The notes: generated by a model not told the origin, from the letters alone. Numbered from the stretch's first letter, positions 45,201-53,582 are shown. The stretch is DNA of 64,000 bases from Azospirillum sp. TSH64 (GCF_003116035.1 NZ_LGQW01000015.1:5242353-5306352); one strand, 5' to 3'. Translations and numbers: made by a program.

Positions 45201-45809
45201 GCGGTGATCGACGCGCTTTTGAAGCTGCGTCAGGTCTGCTGCGACCCGCGCCTGCTGAAATCCATCGCGGCGCTGGGCGGCAAGGCACGGCCGAGCGCCA
45301 AGCTGCACGCCCTGACCGAGATGGTGAAGGAGATGGTGCCGGAAGGCCGGCGCATCCTGATCTTCTCGCAGTTCACCACCATGCTCGACCTGATCAAGCT
45401 GGAGCTGGAGAAGGCCGCCATTCCCTATGTCGAGCTGACCGGCCGCACGCTGGACCGCGCCGAACCGGTGAACCGCTTCCAGAACCGGGAGGTCCCGGTC
45501 TTCCTGATCAGCCTCAAGGCCGGTGGCCGCGGCCTGAACCTGACCGCCGCCGACACGGTGATCCACTACGATCCCTGGTGGAACCCGGCCGCCGAGGATC
45601 AGGCGACCGACCGCGCCTATCGCATCGGCCAGGACAAGCCGGTCTTCGTCTACAAGCTGATCGCCGCCAACACGGTGGAAGAGCGCATTCTCGACCTCCA
45701 GCGCCGCAAGGGCAGCCTGTCCGACGCCACCATCGAGGGCAAGGGACTGGTCAGCGCACTGGATGGCGGCGACATCGACTATCTGCTCGGTGACGGCGAC
45801 GAGGAGTAG
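42291..45809 (+). CDS. SWIM zinc-finger SNF2-family DNA helicase/translocase
   Basis: The 1172-residue protein begins with a SWIM zinc finger (about residues 83-97, CSCGRNACAHM), then a 110-residue Pro/Ala-rich linker, a large unassigned middle part, and a C-terminal SNF2 engine from about residue 690. Motif I is DDMGLGKTAQTLAH, motif II is VLDEAQAIKNP, motif III is LCLSGTPVENNLGELWSQF, and the helicase C domain ends LNLTAADTVIHYDPWWNPAA with DRAYRIGQDKPVFVYKLI. Such enzymes translocate on double-stranded DNA to remodel protein-DNA complexes; the client is unknown. A CCGTT microsatellite lies just upstream. It stands alone with no methylase or nuclease neighbour. Confidence 0.92.
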   Translation: MSLFDALPRGPSSGGAAVPFGQDDLTRVFDAKTLQRGRTLMMTGAVALGAPGSDRIEAEVSDLGRRLSVTVTPVQGKRGVVLDRTCSCGRNACAHMAAAAMLALESRPEWRRASLFDVADVKAPLAPPPPPPVPLASPPAAAATVQPSAPSPASPPVPPVAPKPPLTLVRPPVPPPVRSVAPPPPPPPAPKPEPVRSLRWTLEPGQGDVACYILAEFVAEGEADGSPATPRDVLAKAPRSLDGDADRAIARLLGGGGTERTPVAKSRGEAVDRLLRRLLSTGRLRWRDGTPLAEAPGRTVRTFRDPATRKLRPTGLPERSVLVKGQSYWCVDSATGTVFPVDLQVVEVPKAKPVPPAPPPPPVPSKATPSRLFGPSRGGVASMPRIAPPPPSISTPSFRDSGIPGVRSGAADAAAIVERSPRIIARLGRVVTPADGLVDVLRLSFDYGEPGNAVEIEPDDQRQFARYEDEFNEVTFVRRDKADEQAALDRLSGLGFAQARIEPPKGALNARGSRVHWLTGRDVEERWQHFLTNEVPALTKAGWIMEVGADFGTKVIEPGAEVEVAVRDAGDGWFDLDVGVEIDGERQPLLPILARLVEKGGLSTTRIIDGRAHIVLDDGNVLALPAERIERLLSVLEAMLDSGRSSGDRLKVPLAEADSLLDIDDLIARRGDETAQIDGYLQRLRADEMPGDMTPPPGFKGELRDYQRGGLAWMQSLRANNVAGILADDMGLGKTAQTLAHIAMEEHEGRLTEPCLVVVPTSLVPNWVAESERFTPHLRVVVLHGIDRHGKLSEIDRAHIVVTTYGVVARDVDLLKRLTWHMIVLDEAQAIKNPDGKATRAVAALPARHRLCLSGTPVENNLGELWSQFAFLMPGLLGDRKEFGKRYRVPIEKRGDNTRANLLMRRIRPFLLRRTKEAVAKELPPKTEVVVRIDLERDQRDLYETIRLSVNETVRAALAASGKGLGQNAIAVIDALLKLRQVCCDPRLLKSIAALGGKARPSAKLHALTEMVKEMVPEGRRILIFSQFTTMLDLIKLELEKAAIPYVELTGRTLDRAEPVNRFQNREVPVFLISLKAGGRGLNLTAADTVIHYDPWWNPAAEDQATDRAYRIGQDKPVFVYKLIAANTVEERILDLQRRKGSLSDATIEGKGLVSALDGGDIDYLLGDGDEE

Positions 45810-46033
45810 TGGGTATTCCCTTTCCCGCCGTTTTGTGTTGCTTCCGAAAACCTACTCCATAAGAAGACTTCAAAGGTTTTCCACAGAGATCCTTGTTGAA
45901 ATCCTCTGCAGCATGTCGTCTCATCCTCCCTGCCTTGCAGGTTCCCCGTGTTGCCTGCAGGCTTGGCGCGTTAAGCTGCCCGCGGTGCGCAACCGAAATC
46001 CGGAAGCCGAAGACGCACGGGAGGACAACAACC

Positions 46034-46840
46034 ATGAGCACCGCAGTCACCACCCACGATCCCCATGCTCCGCTGGTCCTGCGCGAGGACCGCGACGGGG
46101 TCGCCACGCTGACGCTGAACCGGCCGAAGGCGCGCAATGCGCTGTCGGTCGGGCTGATGGCGGCGTTGCAGGATGCGCTGGACGCCATCGACGAGGATCG
46201 CTCCGTACGCGCCGTGGTGCTGGCCGGGGCCGGCGGGGCCTTCTGCGCCGGGCACGACCTGAAGGAGATGCGCGCCGCCCCGTCGCGTGACCTGTACGAG
46301 GCGCTGTTCACCCAGTGCTCGCGCCTGATGTTGACGATCAACCGCATCCGCCAGCCGGTGATCGCCAAGGTGCGCGGCGTGGCAACCGCCGCCGGCTGCC
46401 AGCTGGTGGCGACCTGCGATCTGGCCTATTGCGAGGAGGACGCGCGCTTCGCGACTCCGGGCGTCAACATCGGGCTGTTCTGCTCGACGCCGATGGTGGC
46501 GCTGACCCGCGCGGTCGGGCGCAAGGCGGCGATGGAGATGCTGCTGCTGGGTGACCTGATCGACGCCGAGGAGGCGGAGCGCATCGGCCTCGTCAACCGC
46601 GCGGTGCCGGCCGACCAGCTGGACGAGGTGGTGGCCGGCGTCGCCGCCAAGATCGCGTCGAAGTCGCCCCTGACTCTCGCCACCGGCAAGGAGGCCTTCT
46701 ATCGCCAGATCGATCTGGACGCGGAAAGCGCCTATGCCTACGCCGCCAAGGTGATGACCGAGAACATGATGGCGCAGGATGCCGCCGAGGGCATCGACGC
46801 CTTCCTCGGCAAGCGCACGCCGGTCTGGTGCGGGCAATGA
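46034..46840 (+). CDS. crotonase-family protein (ECHDC3-like) lacking catalytic glutamates
   Basis: The 268-residue protein has the crotonase fold: LTLNRPKARNALSVGLMAAL, the first oxyanion-hole block GAFCAGHDLKEM, and GVATAAGCQLVATCDLAYC. The two catalytic glutamates of rat enoyl-CoA hydratase (in GGGCEL and QPEILLG) align with Gln in AAGCQL and Gly in TPGVNIG, so classical hydratase activity is unlikely; ECHDC3-type proteins also lack them. It may bind another CoA thioester. GGGAGGA precedes the ATG at 46034. The stop overlaps the next gene by ATGA, which starts a three-gene operon ending in metY. Confidence 0.88.
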   Translation: MSTAVTTHDPHAPLVLREDRDGVATLTLNRPKARNALSVGLMAALQDALDAIDEDRSVRAVVLAGAGGAFCAGHDLKEMRAAPSRDLYEALFTQCSRLMLTINRIRQPVIAKVRGVATAAGCQLVATCDLAYCEEDARFATPGVNIGLFCSTPMVALTRAVGRKAAMEMLLLGDLIDAEEAERIGLVNRAVPADQLDEVVAGVAAKIASKSPLTLATGKEAFYRQIDLDAESAYAYAAKVMTENMMAQDAAEGIDAFLGKRTPVWCGQ

Positions 46841-47358
46841 GCGAATCCAAGATCACCGAGCCGGCCGACTACACGGACGCCTTCCTGCGCGGCGTCCTGG
46901 AAAGCGCGAAGAGCATCGCCGTGGTCGGCGCCAGTGCCGATCCGGTGAAGGCCAGCTTCTTCGTGATGAAGTACCTGCGCGACAAGGGCTACACCGTCAT
47001 CCCGGTCAATCCGAAGATGGCGGGACAGACCATCCTCGGCTTGGCCGTCTATGCCAGCCTCAAGGACCTGCCGGAGCCGCCGGACATGGTCGATGTCTTC
47101 CGCAACTCCGCCGCCGCCGGCGGGGTGACGGACGAGGCGATTGCCGCCGGGGCCAAGGTGGTGTGGATGCAGCTTGGCGTGCGCAACGACGAAGCGGCGA
47201 CACGGGCCCAGGCCGCCGGCCTGACCGTGGTGATGGACCGTTGCCCCAAGATGGAAATCCAGCGCCTCTATGGCGAGATCGGCCGGATCGGGGTCAATTC
47301 CAACGTGCTGGTGACGCGCCGCAGGGCGCCGACGAAATCCTTCAAAAAACTGATCTGA
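46837..47358 (+). CDS. CoA-binding-domain protein (YccU-like)
   Basis: The 173-residue protein is a CoA_binding_2 Rossmann domain: SIAVVGASADPVKASFFVMK, then GYTVIPVNPKMAGQTILG, a DVFRNS segment and VWMQLGVRNDEAATRAQAAG, ending with VMDRCPKMEIQRLY. It has the nucleotide or CoA-binding fold without a catalytic partner domain. It overlaps the crotonase-like gene by four bases and precedes metY by 21 bases, so a link to sulphur amino-acid or acyl-CoA metabolism is suggested but not shown. Confidence 0.88.
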   Translation: MSESKITEPADYTDAFLRGVLESAKSIAVVGASADPVKASFFVMKYLRDKGYTVIPVNPKMAGQTILGLAVYASLKDLPEPPDMVDVFRNSAAAGGVTDEAIAAGAKVVWMQLGVRNDEAATRAQAAGLTVVMDRCPKMEIQRLYGEIGRIGVNSNVLVTRRRAPTKSFKKLI

Positions 47359-47379
47359 AAAACTGGGGGAATCACACAG

Positions 47380-48675
47380 ATGACTGAGCAGAAGAGCTTC
47401 GGCTTCGAGACCCGCGCCATCCATGCGGGCGCCGCTCCCGACCCGGCGACCGGTGCCCGCCAGACGCCGATCTACCAGACCACCAGCTTCGTCTTCGAGA
47501 ATGTCGACGATGCCGCCTCGCTGTTCAACCTGCAGAAGGTCGGCTTCATCTATTCCCGCCTGACCAACCCGACGGTGGCGGTGCTGGAAGAGCGTCTCGC
47601 CAATCTGGAAGGCGGCGCCGGCGCCACCGCGACCTCGTCGGGCCATGCCGCGCAGTTGCTGGCCCTGTTCCCGCTGATGGCGCCGGGCGACCACATCGTC
47701 GCCTCGAAGAAGCTCTATGGCGGCTCGCTGAACCAGCTCGGCATCAGCTTCCCGCGCGCCTTCGGCTGGCAGCCCAGCTTCGTCGACACCGATACGGTGG
47801 ACAACGTCAAGGCGGCGCTGACCGAGAAGACCAAGGCGATCTTCGTCGAAAGCCTTGCCAACCCCGGCGGCGTGGTGACCGACATCGAGGCCATCGCCAG
47901 GATCGCCGACGATGCCGGCATCCCGCTGATCGTCGACAACACGCTGGCGACGCCCTACCTGATCAACCCGATCCAGTGGGGCGCCACCCTGGTGGTTCAT
48001 TCGACCACCAAGTTCCTGTCCGGCAACGGCACCTCGGTCGGCGGCGTGGTGGTGGACAGCGGCAAGTTCGACTGGAGCAAGTCCGGCAAGTTCCCGGCGC
48101 TGAGCGAGCCCGATCCCGGCTATCACGGCCTGCGCTTCCACGAGACCTTCGGCCATCTCGCCTTCACCATCCACGGCCATGCCGTTGGCCTGCGCGACCT
48201 CGGGCCGAGCCAGGCGCCGATGAACGCCTTCCTGACGCTGAACGGCATCGAGACGCTGCCGCTGCGCATGCAGCGCCATGCCGACAGTGCGCTGAAGGTG
48301 GCGCAGTTCCTGGAAGGCCATCCGGCGGTCGGCTGGGTCAGCTATGCGGGGCTGGAGTCGTCGAAGTACCGTGCGCTTGCGCAGAAGTACCTGCCGCGCG
48401 GCGCCGGTGCCGTGCTGACCTTCGGCGTCAAGGGAGGCTTTGAGGCCGGCGTGAAGGTGGTGGAGAGCGTCGAGCTGTTCAGCCACCTCGCCAACATCGG
48501 CGATGCCCGCTCGCTGATCATCCACCCGTCCTCGACCACCCACCGCCAGCTGTCGGCGGAGGCCCAGGCCTCGGCCGGCGCCGGTCCCGAGGTGATCCGC
48601 CTGTCCATCGGGCTGGAGACGCCTGAGGACATCATCGCCGACCTCGATCAGGCGCTGAACAAGACGCTGGCGTAA
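47380..48675 (+). CDS. metY: O-acetylhomoserine aminocarboxypropyltransferase (sulfhydrylase)
   Basis: The 431-residue PLP enzyme belongs to the Cys/Met metabolism family. The N-terminal FETRAIHAGAAPDPATGARQ is typical of MetY, the Tyr/Arg of IYSRLTNPT contacts the cofactor, and the Schiff-base Lys lies in VVHSTTKFLSGNGTSVGG. The end (GPEVIRLSIGLETPEDIIADL) matches the family signature. It makes homocysteine from O-acetylhomoserine and sulphide. GGGGGAA precedes the ATG. It closes the crotonase/CoA-binding/metY operon. Confidence 0.93.
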   Translation: MTEQKSFGFETRAIHAGAAPDPATGARQTPIYQTTSFVFENVDDAASLFNLQKVGFIYSRLTNPTVAVLEERLANLEGGAGATATSSGHAAQLLALFPLMAPGDHIVASKKLYGGSLNQLGISFPRAFGWQPSFVDTDTVDNVKAALTEKTKAIFVESLANPGGVVTDIEAIARIADDAGIPLIVDNTLATPYLINPIQWGATLVVHSTTKFLSGNGTSVGGVVVDSGKFDWSKSGKFPALSEPDPGYHGLRFHETFGHLAFTIHGHAVGLRDLGPSQAPMNAFLTLNGIETLPLRMQRHADSALKVAQFLEGHPAVGWVSYAGLESSKYRALAQKYLPRGAGAVLTFGVKGGFEAGVKVVESVELFSHLANIGDARSLIIHPSSTTHRQLSAEAQASAGAGPEVIRLSIGLETPEDIIADLDQALNKTLA

Positions 48676-48685
48676 CCGGTCAAGT

Positions 48686-48711
48686 CCGGCGGCGGGTCAC
48701 TCCGCCGCCGG
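48686..48711. terminator. hairpin between convergent metY and the MFS gene
   Basis: CCGGCGGCGG-GTCACT-CCGCCGCCGG, a perfect 10-bp stem just after the metY stop that overlaps the last codons of the opposite gene. It lacks a T-run. Confidence 0.45.
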
Positions 48712-49938
48712 CACCGGCTCCGCCACCGGTTCGGCCTTGCGGCGGTCGTCCGGCAGCAGCAGGGCTGCGGCGAAGGCCATGGCGGCCAGCACCGACAGGG
48801 TCAGATAGAGCATGGTGAAGTCGCCGGTGCGCTCATAGACCCAGGCGACGAGCTGGACCGCCAGCGGACCGGCGCCGAAGGACAGGATGTATTTTGCGCC
48901 ATAGGCAAGCCCGCGATGCTTGTCCGGGGTGTAGCGGGCCAGCAGCATGTTCTCCGCCGGGATCTGCGTCTGCGAGGCGATGACCACGAAGGCGGCGGCG
49001 GCCACCAGTGGCAGCTCGGCCAGGACGGCCACCGCGGCCATCAGCGGAATCTGGGCCAGCAGGCAAAGGACATAGACTCGTTTCAGCGAATGCCGGTCGG
49101 CTAGCACGCCGCCGATCATTTGCGGCAGGGCGGAAATCAGGTAGACCGCCGTCACCAGCCCGCCGACCCCCAGCGTGCCGCTGCCGAGCCAGCCGCCCAG
49201 CCGCGCCTCGAACAGCTTGGGCAGCACCACCTGCATGGCGTTGAAGATCAGCCCGGCGCAGACCATGGTCAGCGACAGCACGAAGAAGGCGCGCACCACG
49301 TCGCCGCGCGACGGCTTGGGCTGCGGCTTCACGTCGGCATGGCGGTCCTGAACCACGCCGGTCATCATCAGCACGGCCAGCACGACGCCGAGCACGAGGC
49401 AGATCGCGCCGGGGATGATGAAGGCCATGCGCCAGTTCAGCCATTGCGTCAGGCTGCCGGCGACCACCGCGGCGGTGGCGACGCCGAAGGTTCCGAACAG
49501 GCCGAGCCAGCCCATCGCCTTGCCGCGGTTCTCGGCGTTCGCCATCATCCAGGCCATGCCGACGGGGTGGTAGATCGACGCCCCCAGCCCCAGCAGGGCC
49601 AGCGACCACATCAGCATCTCCGGCCCGTCCGACAGCCCGGCCAGCATCGCCCCGGCGCCGGTCATCAGGTAGAAGACGGCGATCATGCCGGCCGAACTCC
49701 AGCGGTCGCCCAGCCAACCGGCCAGCGGCGCCCCGAGACCGATCATGAAGGCGCCCAGCGTCCACAGCCGGATCAGCTCGTCATAGGACAGCTTCCACTC
49801 GGTCTCCAGCGCCAGCACGATGGTCAGGAACAGAGCCGAGACGATGTGCATCAGCGAATGCCCGACCCAGGCGAAGCCGACCGACAGCCGGGCCGAAGTC
49901 GGCGACGGCAGGGCGGCGCTGGCGAATGGATGACTCAT
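48697..49938 (-). CDS. MFS transporter
   Basis: The 413-residue protein has 12 hydrophobic helices in two halves. The loop motif GDRWSSAGMIA (GxxxDRxxR-like) follows helix 2, and ADRHSLKRVYVLC is its counterpart in the second half. The central loop is basic (VQDRHADVKPQPKPSRGD). Substrate unknown. It starts MSHPFASAALP at 49938 after CGGAG. It converges with metY, and the next operon on the same strand is rsmA-arfB. Confidence 0.88.
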   Translation of the reverse strand: MSHPFASAALPSPTSARLSVGFAWVGHSLMHIVSALFLTIVLALETEWKLSYDELIRLWTLGAFMIGLGAPLAGWLGDRWSSAGMIAVFYLMTGAGAMLAGLSDGPEMLMWSLALLGLGASIYHPVGMAWMMANAENRGKAMGWLGLFGTFGVATAAVVAGSLTQWLNWRMAFIIPGAICLVLGVVLAVLMMTGVVQDRHADVKPQPKPSRGDVVRAFFVLSLTMVCAGLIFNAMQVVLPKLFEARLGGWLGSGTLGVGGLVTAVYLISALPQMIGGVLADRHSLKRVYVLCLLAQIPLMAAVAVLAELPLVAAAAFVVIASQTQIPAENMLLARYTPDKHRGLAYGAKYILSFGAGPLAVQLVAWVYERTGDFTMLYLTLSVLAAMAFAAALLLPDDRRKAEPVAEPVPAAE

Positions 49939-50071
49939 CGAACGTCTCCGGCCCCGGATTTGTCCTCGCGGGGGAATGTTTTGCAGGCAAGCGAAAGGCA
50001 AGGCTGGCACGGGATGGTTGAACCGTCCAATGCGCCTGTCTCATGGCGGGCATGCCGGGTGAGTGTCCGGC

Positions 50072-50491
50072 TCAGTCCTGCACGTTCCCGCGCATCTTCT
50101 TCACCTCAGACCGCTTGGCCTTGCCTTCCAGCCGCCGCTCCTTGGAACCCTTGGTCGGCTTGGTTGGGCGGCGGGGCGGCGGGGGAGGGGCAGCGGCTTC
50201 GCGGATCAGGTCGATCAGGCGCTCGCGCGCGTCCTCGCGGTTGCGCATCTGCGAGCGGTGACGGTCGGCCACCAGGATCAGCACGCCGTCCTGGGTGAGG
50301 CGCGATCCGGCCAGCCGCTCCAGCCGGTAGCGCACCGGATCGGGCAGGTTGGGGGAGTGGCGCACGTCGAAGCGCAGTTGGACCGCCGTCTCGGTCTTGT
50401 TGACGTGCTGGCCGCCGGGGCCGGAGGCGCGGACGAACTCCTCCTGCAACTCGCTTTCGTCCAGGCTGATGCGGGGATTGACCCGGATCAT
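50072..50491 (-). CDS. arfB: alternative ribosome-rescue factor ArfB (GGQ peptidyl-tRNA hydrolase)
   Basis: The 139-residue protein has a release-factor catalytic domain with the GGQ motif at residues 26-28 (ASGPGGQHVNK) and a basic C-terminal tail (RRLEGKAKRSEVKKMRGN) that enters the empty mRNA channel of stalled ribosomes. It hydrolyses peptidyl-tRNA on non-stop complexes. A proline run (PPPPPRRPTKP) joins the two parts. The ATG overlaps the rsmA stop (ATGA), so it is translated with rsmA. Confidence 0.93.
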   Translation of the reverse strand: MIRVNPRISLDESELQEEFVRASGPGGQHVNKTETAVQLRFDVRHSPNLPDPVRYRLERLAGSRLTQDGVLILVADRHRSQMRNREDARERLIDLIREAAAPPPPPRRPTKPTKGSKERRLEGKAKRSEVKKMRGNVQD

Positions 50492-51384
50492 GCCGGGCTC
50501 TCAAGTGGGTTGCGGACGCGGAAGGCGCGGGCCAGCGCGGCGAAGCCGGCAACGTCGATCTCCTCTGCCCGTGCGGTCGGGGCGATGCCGGTCTCCTCCA
50601 GCAGCGCTTCGGCATTGCCCAGCGACTTCAGGCTCTGGCGCAGCATCTTGCGGCGCTGGCCGAAGGCGGCCGCGGTGACCTGCTCCAGGGCGCGCCAGTC
50701 GGCCGGCTCCGGGTTGGCGCGCGGAGTCAGGTGGACGACCGTCGATTCGACCTTGGGCGGCGGGGTGAAGGCGCGCGGCGGCAGGTTGAACAGCACGCGG
50801 GCATCGGAGCGCCATTGCGTGATCACCGACAGCCGGCCATAGGCCTTGCTGCCCGGCTTCGCCACCAGCCGGTCGGCGACCTCCTTCTGGAACATCAGCG
50901 TCAGGCTGACATAGGCCTCGATCCGCGCCAGCCAGCCGAGCAGGAGCGGAGTGGCGACATTGTAGGGCAGGTTGGCGACGATGGCGCGCGGGGCCGGTGC
51001 CAGCTCCTCCGGGTCGACCGTCAGGGCGTCGGCCTCGACGATGGTCAGGCGGCCCTGCGCGGCCTCGATGACGTCGGCCAGGGCTTCGATGAAGCGGCGG
51101 TCGCGTTCGATGGCGATGACCTTCACCGCGTTGGTCGCCAGCAGCGCGCGGGTCAGGCCGCCGGGACCGGGACCGACCTCTATGGCGGTGGTGCCGGCCG
51201 GCAGGTTGGCCGAGCGCGCGATCCGCCCCGTCAGGTTCAGGTCGAGCAGGAAATTCTGCCCGAGCGACTTGCGCGCCTCCAGCCCGAAACGCGCGATCAC
51301 GTCGCGCAGCGGCGGCAGGGCGTGCGGGTCGAAAGCGGCCGGAGCGGGGGCGGGAGCGGCGGGGGCGGAGATCGGGTCGGTCAT
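50488..51384 (-). CDS. rsmA: 16S rRNA (adenine1518/1519-N6) dimethyltransferase
   Basis: The 298-residue KsgA-family enzyme has KSLGQNFLLDLNL, SAM motif I EVGPGPGGLTRALL and the catalytic motif IV VANLPYNVATPLL. It dimethylates two adenines in helix 45 during 30S maturation. An Ala/Pro-rich tail of about 25 residues precedes the domain. The start MTDPISAP at 51384 is the only ATG before the conserved region that is not far upstream. It is coupled to arfB. Confidence 0.95.
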   Translation of the reverse strand: MTDPISAPAAPAPAPAAFDPHALPPLRDVIARFGLEARKSLGQNFLLDLNLTGRIARSANLPAGTTAIEVGPGPGGLTRALLATNAVKVIAIERDRRFIEALADVIEAAQGRLTIVEADALTVDPEELAPAPRAIVANLPYNVATPLLLGWLARIEAYVSLTLMFQKEVADRLVAKPGSKAYGRLSVITQWRSDARVLFNLPPRAFTPPPKVESTVVHLTPRANPEPADWRALEQVTAAAFGQRRKMLRQSLKSLGNAEALLEETGIAPTARAEEIDVAGFAALARAFRVRNPLESPA

Positions 51385-51452
51385 TCCCGATTTATAGGCA
51401 ACCCCCGTGCGCTTCACCAGACGGCAGTTTGCAACAGGGGCCCATTGGGAGA

Positions 51453-51761
51453 TCACATCAGCCGGCGCAGCACCACCACGGCCACCACGCCGGCCGCCAC
51501 CGCGACCACCATCGGCACGCGCCGGGCGATCAGGCAGACGAAGGCGGCGGCCAGCGCGTCGGAAGGGCGCGACATTGCGGCCGGCGCCACCAGGGCCACC
51601 AGCACCGCGCCGGGTGTCGCCTCCAGCGCCGCATTCGCCGCCGGACCCAGCCGCAACCGCGCGATCAGCCATGGTCCGCCGATTCGCGTCATCCAGGTGA
51701 CCAGCCCCCCGCCCAGAACGATGGCGAAGACGCTCCAGTCCAGAGTCAGGGCTTCAGGCAT
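51453..51761 (-). CDS. azlD: branched-chain amino-acid exporter small subunit AzlD
   Basis: The 102-residue membrane protein has four hydrophobic segments and AzlD features (VTWMTRIGGPWLIARLRL, LEATPGAVLVALVAP). It pairs with AzlC to export branched-chain or other amino acids. Its start overlaps the azlC end by 8 bases. Confidence 0.88.
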   Translation of the reverse strand: MPEALTLDWSVFAIVLGGGLVTWMTRIGGPWLIARLRLGPAANAALEATPGAVLVALVAPAAMSRPSDALAAAFVCLIARRVPMVVAVAAGVVAVVVLRRLM

Positions 51762-52488
51762 CGCGGGTCCTCCCTAGCCCCTTCGCTTGGAGGGCCGCAA
51801 CCGCCCCGCCGGCCAGGGCGCCGGCCAGGATGTGCCAGGTTCCGCCGGTGGACAGCGCATGGACGGCCAGCGCCGCAGCGGCACTCGCCAGCCAGGGCGG
51901 TAGCGATCCGATACCGCGCCAGAACCCGGCCAGCAGGCAGAGGAAGACGGCGATGAAGGTGAAATCCAATCCCCAGGCGGTGGGGTCGGCGATCAGCGCG
52001 CCGGCCAGCGTCCCGGCCACCGTGCTGGACAGCCACGCAAGATAGAGCGTCGCCGCCACACCGTACCAATAGGCCAGCGACAACTCCGGTCCGCGGCGCA
52101 GCGCCAGCGCCCACTGCTCGTCGGTCATGAAGAACAGCGCCAGCCCCGCCCGTGCCCGGGGCACGCCGCGGAAGCGCGGCTCCAGCGTCGCCCCCATCAG
52201 CAGGTGGCGCAGATTGACCAGCAGGATGGCGCCGACCACCGCCAGCCCGGCGCTGCCCTTGTCCAAAAGCTCGACCGCGACGAACTGGGAACTGCCGGCG
52301 AAGACCAGGGCGCTCATCAGCCCCATGTCCAGCGCCGACAGGCCGGCCTTGGCGGCGAGGCTGCCCAGGAGGAAGCCGAAGGGAATGGCGCCCGCCACGA
52401 TGGGCAGGCTATGGACGACACCCGACGCGAAGTCCTGCCGCGGGGATGCCGGTACGGCGAAGCTGCCCGTGCTCATGTCTGTGCTCAT
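51754..52488 (-). CDS. azlC: branched-chain amino-acid exporter large subunit AzlC
   Basis: The 244-residue membrane protein has the AzlC signature blocks: SLPIVAGAIPFGFLLGSLA, SALVFAGSSQFVAVELL, VNLRHLLMGATLEP and FFMTDEQWAL. It forms an exporter with AzlD, whose gene it overlaps. It lies 10 bases after an AraC-type regulator on the same strand, so araC-azlC-azlD is one operon. Confidence 0.92.
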   Translation of the reverse strand: MSTDMSTGSFAVPASPRQDFASGVVHSLPIVAGAIPFGFLLGSLAAKAGLSALDMGLMSALVFAGSSQFVAVELLDKGSAGLAVVGAILLVNLRHLLMGATLEPRFRGVPRARAGLALFFMTDEQWALALRRGPELSLAYWYGVAATLYLAWLSSTVAGTLAGALIADPTAWGLDFTFIAVFLCLLAGFWRGIGSLPPWLASAAAALAVHALSTGGTWHILAGALAGGAVAALQAKGLGRTRDA

Positions 52489-52498
52489 AGGGAGGAAG

Positions 52499-53395
52499 CT
52501 AGGCTGCGGCGGCGGGCGCGTCTTGGATCGGATTGCTGCCGCGCCGGTATTGGCCGGGGGAGACGCCGACCCGTCCCTTGAACACCCGGTTGAAATGCGC
52601 CTGATCGCAGAAACCGCAGGCCAGTGCCACGTCTGCCAGCGGCAATTGCCCCGCCAGCAGCCGCTTGGCCTGGGCGACCCGCCGGTCGGTCAGATAGCCG
52701 TGCGGGGTCGTGCCCACCGCCGCCCGGAAGACACGCAGCAGATGGAAGCGGCTGAGCCCGGCCGCCTCCGCCAGATCGGCCAGTTCGACCGCGCTGTCGA
52801 GATGGGCATCCAGATATTCCCGCGCGCGGCGGACCGCCGCCGGTTCCCGCCCCGCCTCGCGCGGACGCGCCGTCAGATCGCCATGGCGCAACGCCAATGC
52901 TGTGAAGGCGCGCAGCGCGTCGGTGTCGGCGCGCAACGGTTCGCGGTACGGCCCCTCCAACCCATGGTGCAGGCCGCGCAGGATGTGGAACAACTCCGGG
53001 TCGTCCAGTTCCATGGCGGAGAAATGCGGCGCCGCAGGCCGGCCCAGCGCGTCGGCCATCGCCTGTTCAAACAGCGTCACCGAGGGATAGAACATGCGGT
53101 AGGCATAGCCGTCCGCCGCCGGGCGGCCGTCATGCAGGATCTCGGGATCCAGCACCACCACCTGTCCGGCCCGCGCCACCCGTTCGGTGCCGCGGCAGCG
53201 GTAAAGCTCGGTCCCGGCGGTGATCACGCCGACCACATAGGTCTCGTGCGTGTGCGGGGCGTAGCTGTGGCGCTGGAAGCGGGCGTTCAGGCATTCCATG
53301 CCGTCGAAACGCGCCTCCCGCCACAGCCGGGCGAAGTCGCCGCCGCCGGCTGCTGTCCGGTTCAATGAAGGATCTAACGCGGATTGCTGGTCCAT
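52499..53395 (-). CDS. AraC-family transcriptional regulator
   Basis: The 298-residue regulator has an N-terminal cupin-like sensor (residues 30-120; HSYAPHTHETYVVGVITAG and VVVLDPEILHDG) and a C-terminal double helix-turn-helix (about 180-285; ELADLAEAAGLSRFHLLRVF, LADVALACGFCDQAHFNRVF, KGRVGVSPGQYRR). It probably senses an amino acid and controls the azlCD genes that follow by 10 bases. Confidence 0.92.
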   Translation of the reverse strand: MDQQSALDPSLNRTAAGGGDFARLWREARFDGMECLNARFQRHSYAPHTHETYVVGVITAGTELYRCRGTERVARAGQVVVLDPEILHDGRPAADGYAYRMFYPSVTLFEQAMADALGRPAAPHFSAMELDDPELFHILRGLHHGLEGPYREPLRADTDALRAFTALALRHGDLTARPREAGREPAAVRRAREYLDAHLDSAVELADLAEAAGLSRFHLLRVFRAAVGTTPHGYLTDRRVAQAKRLLAGQLPLADVALACGFCDQAHFNRVFKGRVGVSPGQYRRGSNPIQDAPAAAA

Positions 53396-53530
53396 GCCGC
53401 AGTCTAACAGGCGGGCGCCCCGGTCGTCTTGGACAGGATTGCTGGCAGGCGCCTCATGCGGGTGGCGCGTTACACACTGTTACACAGCGTCAGCTTGGCC
53501 GATATCGTCCGGTTACAGTCGCGCGCGATC

Positions 53531-53557
53531 ATCCCCCTCTTCCCGATGGGAGGAGGG
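53531..53557 (-). terminator. possible hairpin downstream of topA
   Basis: CCCCCTC and GAGGGGG flank a small inner stem (CCC/GGG), 26 bases after the topA stop. No T-run follows. The rest of the 187-base gap to araC shows nothing clear. Confidence 0.3.
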
Positions 53558-53582
53558 GGAACTGCCAGGGTGGCGAAGGCGG

